In this document: in pieces, positions 35,716 through 45,300 of the stretch | How the letters are laid out: each line of letters begins with the position of its first letter | Numbering within the stretch: position 1 is the stretch's first letter | Assembly: GCA_014238335.1 (NCBI GenBank) | Contig: JABABI010000010.1 | Location: 1-64,000 of the forward strand | Reading direction: 5' to 3' | From: Fuerstiella sp. | Lineage (GTDB): Bacteria; Planctomycetota; Planctomycetia; Planctomycetales; Planctomycetaceae | DNA length: 64,000 nucleotides | Translations under genes and position numbers: made by a program | Notes under the pieces: model-generated | The model's database searches: none | Told to the model about the DNA's origin: nothing | What the model saw: only the letters and a program-made list of their open reading frames with translations

Positions 35716-36450
35716 TCAGGAAATTCTTGCGTGCACAGACGCTGACACTGATTTCTGCCGCAGATCCAGCCAGCATTCGAACAGCAGCACGTCCATCCGC
35801 AGATCAAACTCGTTCTGAAACTGCATATCCACCTCGGACACCACAAGCCCGGCGAAATCATAATCAGCAAGGATGTCAAAAACGCCCATGCAGAATTCAC
35901 GTGACGTGTACATCGGCCGATGTTCGCCCTGCCCTGGCAGATGACCAGGCATGTGAATGTGTTTGATGCACTCGGACGCTGATTCGAACACATCACGCAC
36001 AAGCGCAAACAATTGCTCAATGGGTGCGTCAGGCAGCGAAAACATCCAGAGGTGTTCGATGTCCAGGGTTACAGAACCGCGGTCCTGAACCCACGCGGCA
36101 ACGTTGGCCGCCGGCACACGCTGGTTTTCAATCGCCAGCGGAATGTTCGAGTCAATCGCTGCCAGCGCCTCAACGTAGCGCCGGAACATCGGCTCATGAA
36201 TGACGACCGCCGAAACGTTCAATTCGTCAGCCAGCCGACAGCAGTTTCTCAGGTGAGACTCATTCAGTTCCGGCTTATTCGGAAAGTGCAGCGCGAAGTC
36301 CAGATCGAAACCACGCGACATCGCGATGACGTCGTCCACACATTCCAGCACGGCCGCGTTCAGAAAAATCTCAGCGTTCCGAAAGCCGGCATCGTACGCG
36401 TGCTGGAAAGCAAGTGGTTCGGGCAGAAACTTGGTCGCAATTTTCAGCAT
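35716..36450 (-). CDS. Sugar phosphate isomerase/epimerase-like TIM-barrel protein
   Basis: A 244-residue protein with the layout of the xylose isomerase-like (AP endonuclease 2) TIM-barrel family. Conserved-looking strand ends are LDFALHFPNKPEL, SAVVIHEPMF, PLAIENQRVP (Glu), SVTLDIEHLWMF (Asp), CIKHIHMPGHLPGQGEHRPM (His pairs) and GLVVSEVDMQFQNEFD (Glu), which would supply the metal-binding residues. The ATG at 36450 (MLKIATKFLPEPL) is preferred over the start at 36486, since the extra 12 residues look random and CGGAG lies upstream of 36450. It is convergent with the glycosyltransferase gene, and its substrate is unknown. Confidence 0.8.
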   Translation of the reverse strand: MLKIATKFLPEPLAFQHAYDAGFRNAEIFLNAAVLECVDDVIAMSRGFDLDFALHFPNKPELNESHLRNCCRLADELNVSAVVIHEPMFRRYVEALAAIDSNIPLAIENQRVPAANVAAWVQDRGSVTLDIEHLWMFSLPDAPIEQLFALVRDVFESASECIKHIHMPGHLPGQGEHRPMYTSREFCMGVFDILADYDFAGLVVSEVDMQFQNEFDLRMDVLLFECWLDLRQKSVSASVHARIS

Positions 36451-36755
36451 GGACAGTGGCTCCGGAAGGTGCTTTCCCCTTCTCAATTATCGGCGACTGG
36501 TGTGGACGCAACCAGCTTCTTCCAAAGGACTTCTGAGAAGTGAAATGACGCCGTGCTGACAAAGTCGTGTTCCGGGCGGCGACACAAGGGCCTGAAGTCA
36601 AAATACGCAAAAAACGGGACCAGCGTGTCGGTTCAGAGCCTCGGTCCATGTGACTTGACGGGCCGGGCTGGATTCCGCCGGATTTGCTGTAACAGATCGC
36701 TGCATTGTCCGCTTCGGTTAGTAGTGCCAACAAAAACCCCTGCAGGAGCGGAACA

Positions 36756-36869
36756 ATGCCGGATGGATCACGAAAACGCCGATTTGCAACCAGCAAAGCC
36801 AAACGAGAATGGTATGCCCACCATCGAGCACTTCGATTCGCCCGTCGCTTCGGCGTCTGTGCCGCGTAA
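36756..36869 (+). CDS. Possible 37-residue, very basic small protein
   Basis: An ATG at 36756 is preceded by CAGGAGCGGAACA, an almost ideal Shine-Dalgarno arrangement, and opens 37 codons closed by TAA. The protein has eleven Arg/Lys against two acidic residues (MPDGSRKRRFATSKAKREW, then YAHHRALRFARRFG). It resembles the small basic proteins that bind rRNA or DNA, but no family was recognised. It lies alone in the 715-base stretch 36451-37165 otherwise without a gene. An AT-rich palindrome (TTGAATT/AATTCAA, 36898-36913) follows. The call rests on the ribosome binding site and composition only. Confidence 0.4.
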   Translation: MPDGSRKRRFATSKAKREWYAHHRALRFARRFGVCAA

Positions 36870-37165
36870 TGAGACAGGGCATGTCCAACGTCCCCACTTG
36901 AATTAAAATTCAAAGAACACCAGCAGAGAGCCGCAGCTTTGATGCTCTTGTGACTCCGCTTCCGCAGTTGTTGCCGAAGCCCGGCAGTTGCGCCCCGCCG
37001 CCGCCTGATTTCACGACTTCGCTGTCTGAAAGCCTCTCCCCGCAATCGATCGATCGTGGTACAGCTACTGCATAAACACGGCAGCGCGGTGCGTGAGAGC
37101 AAGCTGGTTCTTCCGCATTCGTTTGCGCACCGTGTGTTTGTTCTACCTACGGATGGACAGTTCAC

Positions 37166-38581
37166 ATGTTCAAGAATTCGATACTACTCGTTCTTTTCGT
37201 CTGCACATGCGGACCTGCAACGGCTCAGACGCGGCAGTTTCCGTACAAGGCGCGAATTATTGTGGAACAAACCTATGCCCGCAGCGGCGGAGGCGAAGCC
37301 TTTTATCCGACGGCACAACTGCGCCGCGATACCACTGTGACTGTCCGTCGGCACGATCCGGGTGGCTGGTACATGATCGATCCGCCCAAGGGCAGCTTCA
37401 GTTGGATTCCTACAAGGAATGTCCGCCGCACCTCGACGGGATCAGGTGAAGTACTGGAAAGCAACGTGGTTGTTTTCGTCGGCAGTTCCTTTGGCGATGA
37501 AACTCACGTCTGGCAGCGCATTATGATGGCCGGAGAAAAAGTGACCATTCTGGGCGAACAGCAGGTCGACACTCTGTCGGGTCCCAAACAGATGCTGAAA
37601 ATTGAGCCGCCAAAACGAGAATATCGATGGTTGCCTGGCTCGGCCGTGATTCCCGTGGGCGACTCGGCGCGCGCTGAGTACGATCGCAACCCCTATGCCG
37701 TACCATCCAATGCCGTCCGCCCTGACTCTCAACAACAAAATACGCCCACATCACGGCAACCGCAATCAGCCGATTTTGCTGTCTCACCAAGCAAACAACT
37801 ACTGAAATTGAAACAGATTCGCGAAGAACAGCGACAGCTGCAGGCGATTGATCAGCGTTTTCGCACGATGATTCAATCTGCACCGTCCAACTGGAAACTG
37901 GACGCCGTTGAAGCGGATTACCGAGACCTGCAGAACAGCGCGAAATACAGGCCGGTGGCAGGACAGATTGATCTTCGTTACCCGGCTATCAAACGATATC
38001 GCCAGCGTAAGGCCGAATGGGATGACCTAAACCGTCTCACGTCCGAAACGGAAAGGCGAGATTCAGAATTGCTGGCCACACAATTCAATCTGCCCGCAAC
38101 AGCAACATTACCGCTGATGCCCAATCAGCAGTTTGCCTTCGGACCACAGCCCGTCGGCTTCGGACCGCTACAGCAACCGATTCCTGAGCAGTCGCCCCTG
38201 CCATTTCCATCAATGCAGAACGCCACGTCGGTCGGTTCAAACCTGACCGTCGCGACCGGTCCAACCACCCACGCTCCTGCTGTGGGCCTGCAGATCCCAA
38301 CGACAACGGTCAGCAGTAATACTCCGACGTCAGTCCCTGCCTCAAGTCGTTACATCGGGGCGGGCATTATCCAGCGAGCCACAGGAACAGACAATGATGC
38401 GTTCGTACTGACATCTTCATCCGGAAAACTTCTGGCGTATTTGACTCAGACAGAAGCGGTGAGCCTTGATCAATACGTCGGCAAAGCCGTGGGACTTCAG
38501 GGTAAGCGATGGTTTGAAGATAAGACACAGCATGATGCAATCGAAGTAAGTAATGTCGAAGCCGTGCGGATTCGAAAATAA
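37166..38581 (+). CDS. Secreted protein with SH3-like domains, unknown function
   Basis: A 471-residue exported protein. The signal sequence is MFKNSILLVLFVCTCGPATA. Residues 25-170 hold two SH3-like segments (YKARIIVEQTYARSGGGEAFYPT, WYMIDPPKGSFSWIP, and ESNVVVFVGSSFGDETHVWQRIMMAGEKVTILG, YRWLPGSAVIP). A helical, Gln/Arg-rich middle follows (KQLLKLKQIREEQRQLQAID), then a Pro/Thr/Ser-rich linker and a small C-terminal beta domain (YIGAGIIQRATG, FVLTSSSGKLLAYL, YVGKAVGLQGKRWF). SH3-like modules of this sort bind cell-wall or other extracellular ligands in other bacteria; here that is only a possibility. No neighbouring gene suggests a pathway. Confidence 0.75.
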   Translation: MFKNSILLVLFVCTCGPATAQTRQFPYKARIIVEQTYARSGGGEAFYPTAQLRRDTTVTVRRHDPGGWYMIDPPKGSFSWIPTRNVRRTSTGSGEVLESNVVVFVGSSFGDETHVWQRIMMAGEKVTILGEQQVDTLSGPKQMLKIEPPKREYRWLPGSAVIPVGDSARAEYDRNPYAVPSNAVRPDSQQQNTPTSRQPQSADFAVSPSKQLLKLKQIREEQRQLQAIDQRFRTMIQSAPSNWKLDAVEADYRDLQNSAKYRPVAGQIDLRYPAIKRYRQRKAEWDDLNRLTSETERRDSELLATQFNLPATATLPLMPNQQFAFGPQPVGFGPLQQPIPEQSPLPFPSMQNATSVGSNLTVATGPTTHAPAVGLQIPTTTVSSNTPTSVPASSRYIGAGIIQRATGTDNDAFVLTSSSGKLLAYLTQTEAVSLDQYVGKAVGLQGKRWFEDKTQHDAIEVSNVEAVRIRK

Positions 38582-38749
38582 CCTTGGAATGAGACGAATG
38601 CCATAACTTGACTCTTTTTCGTGAAGTTCATGTCCATCGCAGCTGCAGATATTGCCGGTATTCAATGCAGGTTGCGTAACTCGCCCCGCATCTGGTGTTT
38701 ACGACAGAAGATTTTGTGGCGTCAGGAAATAACCAGTCAACAACTCGTC

Positions 38750-38778
38750 TTGACCCACTTTAGAAATCCAAATACGTT
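38750..38778 (+). promoter_or_regulatory. Sigma70-like promoter candidate of the small RNA
   Basis: TTGACC (38750-38755), a 17-base spacer and TACGTT (38773-38778) would start transcription near 38785, directly before the folded RNA region. Confidence 0.55.
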
Positions 38779-38784
38779 CCGGGC

Positions 38785-38938
38785 ATGTTGATGAACATCG
38801 TGAGTGGGGCATCAACTGCAGAGTGTTGTTAAGCCAATCGCCCCCGGAAGCAGCTTGAGTCCTCCGCCCCCCTGGGACTCGTTGCTTCCGGGACTTTTAA
38901 GGAAAGCCCGTCAATTTTATTGACGGGCTTTCTTTTTT
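38785..38938 (+). ncRNA. Small RNA candidate with C-rich loop and perfect terminator
   Basis: About 154 bases between a promoter candidate and an intrinsic terminator, with no ORF. Three hairpins can be drawn. The first is GTTGATG/CATCAAC (38787-38793 with 38810-38816), whose loop ends GTGGGG. The second is a long one: CCCGGAAGCA (38843-38852) pairs with TGCTTCCGGG (38883-38892), and inside it GAGTCC (38857-38862) pairs with GGACTC (38875-38880), leaving the loop TCCGCCCCCCTG. The third is the terminator. The C-rich loop could pair with G-rich ribosome binding sites, as in known regulatory RNAs, or with the GTGGGG loop. It matches no RNA family I can name (not 6S, tmRNA, SRP or RNase P). Confidence 0.6.
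38903..38938 (+). terminator. Intrinsic terminator, perfect 12-bp stem
   Basis: AAAGCCCGTCAA pairs perfectly with TTGACGGGCTTT around a 5-base loop (TTTTA) and is followed by CTTTTTT. It lies more than 320 bases after the nearest upstream stop (38581), so it most probably ends the small RNA rather than that gene. Confidence 0.93.
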
Positions 38939-39159
38939 GCTTCGATGTGACGTTTATATGACGTTCCAGAACGCAAGAACGCCCGTCTGACTGACCGGTT
39001 TCCTTTAACCACGACCGGCTTTGAATAGTATCGTCTCAGGTTTGGTTGTCAGAATGAGAAGGCCGTGACTGTGTTCCCGGTTGTTGAGTTGATCTGCCGA
39101 CACTTGCAGTACGGTTTCGCAGTGTCCTTTCAGCATCTGCATCGTGTGCTTCAAAGTGA

Positions 39160-39349
39160 GAAGTCACTGTCGGTCATCGAGGTAACGACGACAGTGTGCA
39201 ACGGCCTCAGCAACACATCGTTGAGTTCCTGCACGAAAAGTTGCAGGACCAGGTCCGCGATCGCACCGGTCTCAAAGCTGAAGTTCGCCTGGTCCGGCGG
39301 CGGCTGGAACACTGAGACCTACGTCAGAACACTGCACGACAAGACGTAA
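39160..39349 (+). pseudogene. Possible remnant of a phenylacetate-CoA ligase-like C-terminus
   Basis: One frame, open from 39160 to a TGA at 39313, reads EVTVGHRGNDDSVQ and then VEFLHEKLQDQVRDRTGLKA followed by EVRLV, which resembles the C-terminal domain of PaaK-type ligases (L..kL...lr.rTGl..eV.lV). In the neighbouring frame TETYVRTLHDKT follows directly, like the (R)TE.KxRRVxDxR end of that family, as if one frameshift had occurred. The rest of the gene is absent. The similarity is short and judged by eye, so the call is weak. The stretch 38940-39355 shows no other gene. Confidence 0.25.
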
Positions 39350-39355
39350 ACCGCT

Positions 39356-39991
39356 CTAACCAACCTGAGCCTGGCGATTCTTTCGTCGATAGATCGCGAA
39401 TCCGTAACACACCAGCCCCAGTGACAGAAATGCGACTGAGCCTGGCTCCGGGGCGGACGCGATGAAAGCATTTCCGAACACGCGGTTGTGAGCGTTGAAG
39501 ATGTCCGGAAAATTCAGCCCGGTCGGATCATTGTGGAAGTACGACCCATTTGATCTCGTCACGGATGAGTTAGTCAGAACTGTACCGGAAAATGGCTGCC
39601 CGTCGGAGGCATGTGTGGTGCCTGTTGTTTCCGCAGCGATTCTGTAGGACGTATTTGCACTAAGCGTAATTGATGATGAAATTGCAAGGAAACGCCAGTC
39701 CTCGATGAGTACTCCTTCAGTACCCAGGAACGACTGCGATGCAAGCAAAGTGCCACTCAGGTCCCAGACGCCAACGTTGTGAGTGTTCGCGAGTCCGTCG
39801 CCGTTGTTGTCGTAAACACCTAACTGGGAAATCTCGACATCCTCGCTGCCGACAGTAAACTGCGTGCCATAAAAACCCAGGTTGTTTGTACTCTCATAGA
39901 TGGATTCGCCCTCATACGTATGAAACAGAAGGCCAGCGTTGGCGGAGGACGAATCGAATGCCAGTAGAATTAAGAAGCAGACGCGGCGCAT
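39356..39991 (-). CDS. PEP-CTERM secreted protein
   Basis: A 211-residue exported protein. The N-terminus is a signal sequence (MRRVCFLILLAFDSSSANA) and the C-terminus is a sorting tail: APEPGS, a hydrophobic helix (VAFLSLGLVCYGFAIY) and RRKNR. Such tails are recognised by an exosortase, though none is in this window. The body is beta-rich with Ser/Thr/Asn-rich strands (FTVGSEDVEISQLGVYD, VGVWDLSGTLLASQSF, LSANTSYRIAAETTG) and resembles the DUF4082-like beta-sandwich. The ATG at 39991 is preceded by CAGGGGGTAAGC; a start 10 residues upstream is less likely. Confidence 0.88.
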   Translation of the reverse strand: MRRVCFLILLAFDSSSANAGLLFHTYEGESIYESTNNLGFYGTQFTVGSEDVEISQLGVYDNNGDGLANTHNVGVWDLSGTLLASQSFLGTEGVLIEDWRFLAISSSITLSANTSYRIAAETTGTTHASDGQPFSGTVLTNSSVTRSNGSYFHNDPTGLNFPDIFNAHNRVFGNAFIASAPEPGSVAFLSLGLVCYGFAIYRRKNRQAQVG

Positions 39992-40337
39992 GCTTACCCC
40001 CTGATGACAACGAATAGACACCGTGAAAATTAGTGACAGTACAAACGGATTTCATCCATAAGCCCTGAACTTTCTGACGTTTAGAAGGAATGAAATGCCT
40101 AAATAATCCTGATCACATACCAATGGCAGCTTCCCCTGATGCACTAATACATTGCCGTCCTGTCTCACGTAGGTCGAGTTGACCCAAAATTCCATGATCA
40201 TTGAGATTAACGACGCGTGACACCTCACCGGGAGATTCGCCCGACACACTCAGAACGAGGCAGCGGCGTTACCCCGAACAACGCGTCCTTGTGCCGGGCG
40301 TTCCGCTTAGCGCTCACAGCGGCGTGTCGGCGTTCGA
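39992..40337. other. Intergenic region, nothing recognised
   Basis: About 345 bases between the PEP-CTERM gene and the RTX relic. A 65-codon minus-strand frame (40052-40249) resembles nothing known and is not called. Confidence 0.4.
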
Positions 40338-40834
40338 CTAAATCGCAAACAGGTCCTCGTCGTTCTTCTTGTCTTTGACCTTGTCGTTCGGTGCAGCAAA
40401 GAACATGTCGCGACCCTTATCGCCCTTCAACGTGTCTTTGAGAACATCGGCTGTCAGCGTACAGGAATGCCGCAGGCCACCCACAGCGATCAGAGCCGTC
40501 CTCTTGTCTTCATACGTTCCAGCGCCCGTCCAGGCATCGTGTAAGGCCACGGTATCATATCAGCGTCTGCCCAAATGTCCGCAATCAGCAGACCGTCACC
40601 ATTGCCGGCCTTCAGATCCTCTTTGCCGTCGCCACTGATCAATACGTCATCGAAGCCACCGTCACTGCCGCCGTCCGATCCACCCTGCAGTTTGTCGTCT
40701 CCGGCACCGCCCGACAGTCGTAGTTTCGTCCCGTTGGGCAGCTCGACTTCAACAGGCGAAGCTTTGATTGCGTGAGAGAAACAGCCGGAGTTCACTTTTT
40801 CACGTGGATCTGAGCTAATAACGCGTCGGCACAA
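40338..40834 (-). pseudogene. Frameshifted C-terminal relic of an RTX (haemolysin-type calcium-binding) protein
   Basis: The minus strand from 40834 reads glycine/aspartate nonapeptide-type repeats (LRLSGGAGDDKLQGG, then DDVLISGDGKEDLKAGNGDG). Near 40555 the homology moves to another frame, which continues ALHDAWTGAGTYEDKRTAL, CTLTADVLKDTLKGDKGRDM and FFAAPNDKVKDKKNDEDLF before the stop at 40338. The latter part is the typical end of large planctomycete RTX proteins (D.FFA...DK.KD.K..E). The two pieces together cover only the last 160 residues or so of proteins that are usually far longer, and no signal or start of a full gene is seen upstream. It is therefore a decayed gene end. Confidence 0.75.
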
Positions 40835-41006
40835 TCGCGGTAGTACGCGCAGCTATTTGGCTATGGGGCCAATGCGGATTTCCGGCCCGGAACGCCGAGT
40901 CATCCTGGGCGCTCAGTCGCTTTCAGGCACAAAAACAAAATTGAGCGTGCTGAATCCAGCCGTGCGGATTGGCTGACCGTAGACGTGTTCGTCGCAATGA
41001 CCGGCT

Positions 41007-42119
41007 TTACCGCAGCATTCGAGTGCCCAGGCCAAACTGGTCACCCGTGCGAACCGGTTGAGCGTTCTGCCAATCGACTTCCAGCATTTTTTCGCTGCCG
41101 ACCTCTCGACCTTCTTCGTCCGTCAACTGAGTCACCAGTTTCAGACTGGCTGTGTCAAAAACATCGCCGGACGACGGATAGGCGAACCGGCCGTCAATAC
41201 TGAACGTGACCCAACCGGGCTGATCGCGGACAGGCAGACTGAAAATCAGTTTCGGCGGCATCACGGTGGCATCGAAGACGTGCATATGGCTGTTCGCTCC
41301 GTCCGTGACCCACAACTGCGTTTCATCCGGCGTCAGGCCGATGCCATGACTTGGACAACCGTGTCGTTTGACTTTCCCCTGTTCAAACCCTTCCACTTCG
41401 ACTCGGTGCAGTTTCCGACCAGTCATCAGATCACCAACCTCAAAGCCCAGACACTGGTTGATGCAAACGAAGACCAGCGTCTCGGAACCGTTTACCGTAA
41501 ACGGTCGAATATTATGACTGAAAGGGCCACACGTCTTGGCGACCGAGTAATTTGTCGTTTCGGCAATCGTCAGCACCGGTGACTTTAATCCTGCCAGGTA
41601 CGCGTAACGTCCGCCAATGCCACAGATGGTATTGTGCGATCCGGAATCGGGTTCAATACGAGAAATCACGGCCCCCGTTACGGCGTCCACAACGTGCCAG
41701 TGTCCCTTTTCCAGTGACGGCAGAAAGATCGTCCGGCCGTCCGGTGTGACCGACATGCGATCGCAGCCACCGTCGTACGATTTTTCCCACAACAATTCCT
41801 CGGTCACCAGATCCAGGCACATCATCGTGTGCAGAGTGCTAATGTGAATTAAGTTAGTGATCGGGCTGGCACAGACGCCTTTTACATTGATCGGCCTGCC
41901 ATTTTGATCCAGCCCGCCGATGGGTACACGTTTGACAAACTTGTGCCCGTCATCAATGTCAAAGACCAGTAAACCGTGTCCACCATATTCCAGATAGTTG
42001 CGGACTCCGGGCGAGGCAACGTACAGATACCGTCCGTCAAGTGGCTCAGCAGCCGAAACTTCGACGGGGAAAACTGACAGCAGCAGCAACGCGAGACTGG
42101 GGCGCAGGTGTGTGAACAT
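41007..42119 (-). CDS. Secreted YVTN-type beta-propeller protein
   Basis: A 370-residue exported protein. The signal sequence (MFTHLRPSLALLLLSVFPVEVSAA) defines the start at 42119; the frame runs on to 42332, but that part has no sensible sequence and would overlap the divergent gene. The rest is a seven-bladed-type propeller with repeats such as RYLYVASPGVRNYLEYGGHGL, LDLVTEELLWEKSYDGG, MSVTPDGRTIFLPSLEKGHW, GIGLTPDETQLWVTDGANSHMHVFDA and VTFSIDGRFAYPSSGDVFD. No catalytic residues were recognised. It is divergent from the DUF1549/DUF1501 pair with about 195 bases between the two starts, so the two transcripts may share control. Confidence 0.85.
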   Translation of the reverse strand: MFTHLRPSLALLLLSVFPVEVSAAEPLDGRYLYVASPGVRNYLEYGGHGLLVFDIDDGHKFVKRVPIGGLDQNGRPINVKGVCASPITNLIHISTLHTMMCLDLVTEELLWEKSYDGGCDRMSVTPDGRTIFLPSLEKGHWHVVDAVTGAVISRIEPDSGSHNTICGIGGRYAYLAGLKSPVLTIAETTNYSVAKTCGPFSHNIRPFTVNGSETLVFVCINQCLGFEVGDLMTGRKLHRVEVEGFEQGKVKRHGCPSHGIGLTPDETQLWVTDGANSHMHVFDATVMPPKLIFSLPVRDQPGWVTFSIDGRFAYPSSGDVFDTASLKLVTQLTDEEGREVGSEKMLEVDWQNAQPVRTGDQFGLGTRMLR

Positions 42120-42313
42120 AGTCGGGGTGCCGTTAACAGTGTAGAAACAGCCTGAACAGTCAGTCATGTCGCATATCTTGCGGCGACCAACATTGAAGGA
42201 CCAGCGATTTGCAGCCCCTAAATCGAATTTACCTGCAGCACTGCCGCAATGAGTGTTGAAATGGTTAGAATACTTTCCCTCCAATCGAGACTCGCTGGCC
42301 CCGCCTGGAAACA

Positions 42314-45300
42314 ATGACCATTCGATTTTCAACCATACAATATGTTACGGTTCTTGCGTGCCTCACCGCAGCAACTTCAGGACAGTCGGTGGTGTTCGGC
42401 AGTGACGATGCCGATTCGTTCAGCAAGGTGCAGACACTCCTGGAACACCGCTGTCTGGCGTGCCATAACGCCGTGGACCGGAAGGGCGACTTTTCACTGC
42501 AGACCGAATCAGCGCTGAAAGACAGTGGCTATGTGGTGGCGGGCAAAGCTGTCGAAAGCCACCTGCTGAGCGTGTTAAAGTCTGCGGACGGTGAGCCGCC
42601 GTCAATGCCCAAAGGGGGTGAGGCGTTAACCGCTGAGGAAGTCCGTCTGATCGCCAACTGGATTGAACAGGGTGCAAAATGGCCCGCAGCTGTGGTGCTC
42701 AGGGAACCGATCGTCAATGACTTCGAATGGTGGTCATTCCAACCGATCCGGCGACCGGAAGTCCCTTCTGTTTCCACAGAGACCTCAGATCCGGAGTGGC
42801 AACAGTCACCGATTGATGCGTTCATACTGTCAAAACACCGCGCACTCGGCCTGACGCGCACACCGGCTGCGGATCGTCGCACACTCATCCGTCGCCTGAC
42901 CTATGACCTGACGGGCCTGCCGCCAACTCCGGAGCAGGTGCGAATGTTTGAAGCGAATGAGGACCCACAGGCATATCCGGAACTTGTCGAACGTCTGTTG
43001 GCGTCGCCGCAATATGGAGAACGCTGGGCACGGCACTGGCTGGATGTGGTCAAGTACGCCGACACCTGTGGGTACGACAAAGACAAGCTGCGTCCGAATG
43101 CCTGGCCCTATCGTGATTATGTAATCAGATCATTTAACGACGACAAACCCTACTCGCGTTTCGTTCAGGAACAGATTGCCGGTGACGCTCTGTTTCCCAA
43201 TGAACCAGACGGCATCCTGGGACTCGGATTCGTCGCGGCCGGACCGTGGGATTTCATCGGGCATGTCGAGGTGCCGGAATCAAAGATCGACGGCATGGTG
43301 GCACGCAATCTTGACCGCGACGAAATGATAACCAACACGCTGAACACCTTCTGCAGCGTGACGATTCAGTGTGCGCGATGCCATAACCACAAATTTGATC
43401 CGTTCACTCAGGAGCATTACTACAGCCTGCAATCGATTTTCGCCGCCGTCGATCGTGCAGAGCGGCGTTACGACACGGATCCGGAAACGGAACGCGTACG
43501 TCGTGAACTGTCGGAATCCCGTGACGAGGTGGCGGCGCAGCTGAAAAAATTCGATGACGATGTTAAGCAGGAAGGCGGCACACAACTTGCGGCGCTGGAT
43601 AAGCGAATTGCTGCACTCAAACCGAAGGCTCAACCAGCCGACAAACGTCCGGAGTTCGGATACCACAGCCAGACTTCGGCAACACAGGATGCCGAAAAGT
43701 GGGTCGAGGTCGATTTGGGTCAGGAGATGGAAATCGCAAAGATCGTCCTGCATCCCTGCCATGACGACTTTGGCGGAATCGGTGCCGGGTTCGGTTTTCC
43801 CGTGCGGTTTCGCGTTAACACCAGACCCGACGCGGTCTCGGCAGACACGAACGCACTGTCGGGCAGGGCACCGTCGGTACCACCAGCGGAAGGGCTGGAG
43901 CAATTCGTCACGAAGGATTTTCCTAATCCAGGATTGTCCACCGTGGAACTTTCCGGCAACGCAACGAATGCTCGATTCATCCGCGTCACTGCCACAAAAC
44001 TCGCGGACCGAACAGGCGTTTTCATCTTCGCACTGGCGGAACTGGAGATCCTGAATTCCCAGGACGACAACGTCGCCCTGGCAGCAAAAGTTACGGCTCT
44101 TGATTCCATCGAAGCGCCGTCGCGCTGGAGAAAAAGCAACCTGACCGATGGCATTTGGGCCACAGCCGCTGATCCCGCTGTCGTCGCCGAACTGTCAGCG
44201 GCAGAAAAACAACGCACCGAAATACTGAATCGCATTCTGACGCCGGACCGAGTGGCCTTGCACCAAAAGCTGATGAAACAGCGCAGCGATGTTGACGAAC
44301 AGGTGAAGACACTGCCGGCCGGACGAATGGTCTACGCCGCAGCAACACACTTCAATCCACAGGGCAACTTCAAACCGACCAGTGGCATGCCGCGATCGGT
44401 CAGTATTCTGCACCGCGGCAATATTCAGCAGCCTCAGACGGCCGTTCATCCCGGCGTGATTCCACTCACAATGAATTCCAGGTGGCAGTTTAAACTGCCG
44501 GAAGATCATACTGAGGCAGACCGCCGGACGGCACTCGCTCGCTGGATCACCAGCCCCGACAACCCACTGACGTGGCGGTCCATTGCCAATCGCGTCTGGC
44601 AATACCATTTTGGTAAAGGCATCGCGGATTCACCGAATGACCTCGGCCGAATGGGACAGCTGCCGACTCACCCGGAACTGCTCGACTGGCTGGCTGATGA
44701 ATTCCGCAAAACTCAGTCGTTCAAGCACCTGCACCGGTTGATCGTCAGCAGTGCGACGTATCGGCAGGCGTCAACGCGGGACGAACCAAACGGTGTCATT
44801 GACAGCGACAACCAGTATCTCTGGCGTATGAATCGTCGCCGACTGTCAGCAGAGGAACTGCGAGACTCAGTCCTGTCGATCAGCGGAAGACTCAACGGAA
44901 AAATGGGGGGGCCCGGCTTCTATCTGTTCGCGCTGGAAAAAACGGCTCATTCGCCGCACTTTGAATATCACAAGTTCGATCCTGACGACGCGGCCTCACA
45001 TCGCCGTTCCGTCTACCGCTTCATTGCTCGCTCACAGCCGGATCCGTTCATGACCATGCTGGACTGCGCCGATTCATCGCAAAGTACGCCGCGACGCACG
45101 GAAACCCTAACGTCTCTGCAGGCACTGTCTCTGCTCAACAACAACTTCAATCTGACCATGGCGCGTCACTTTGCCGCTCGCGTTGAGTCCGAAGCAACAG
45201 GAAGTTCGGTTTCGACCAGGGCCTTCGAACTGGTAACCGGACGGCAGCCCACACACTCTGAACGTGAGCAACTGGACAGTTATCTGCAGCAGTACGGACT

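Noticed and set aside
36371..37165. 264-codon minus-strand ORF overlapping the TIM-barrel gene start
   Set aside because: Composition is random-looking (rich in Arg, Ser, Cys), no family motif, and it overlaps a better gene.
38785..38938. Assignment of the small RNA to 6S RNA, SRP RNA or a riboswitch
   Set aside because: The long closing helix with central bubble of 6S, the SRP loop and known aptamer cores are all absent, and no gene follows closely enough for a riboswitch.
39065..39349. 94-codon plus-strand ORF
   Set aside because: No resemblance to a protein as a whole; only its last dozen residues fit the possible PaaK remnant, and the better frame is the neighbouring one.
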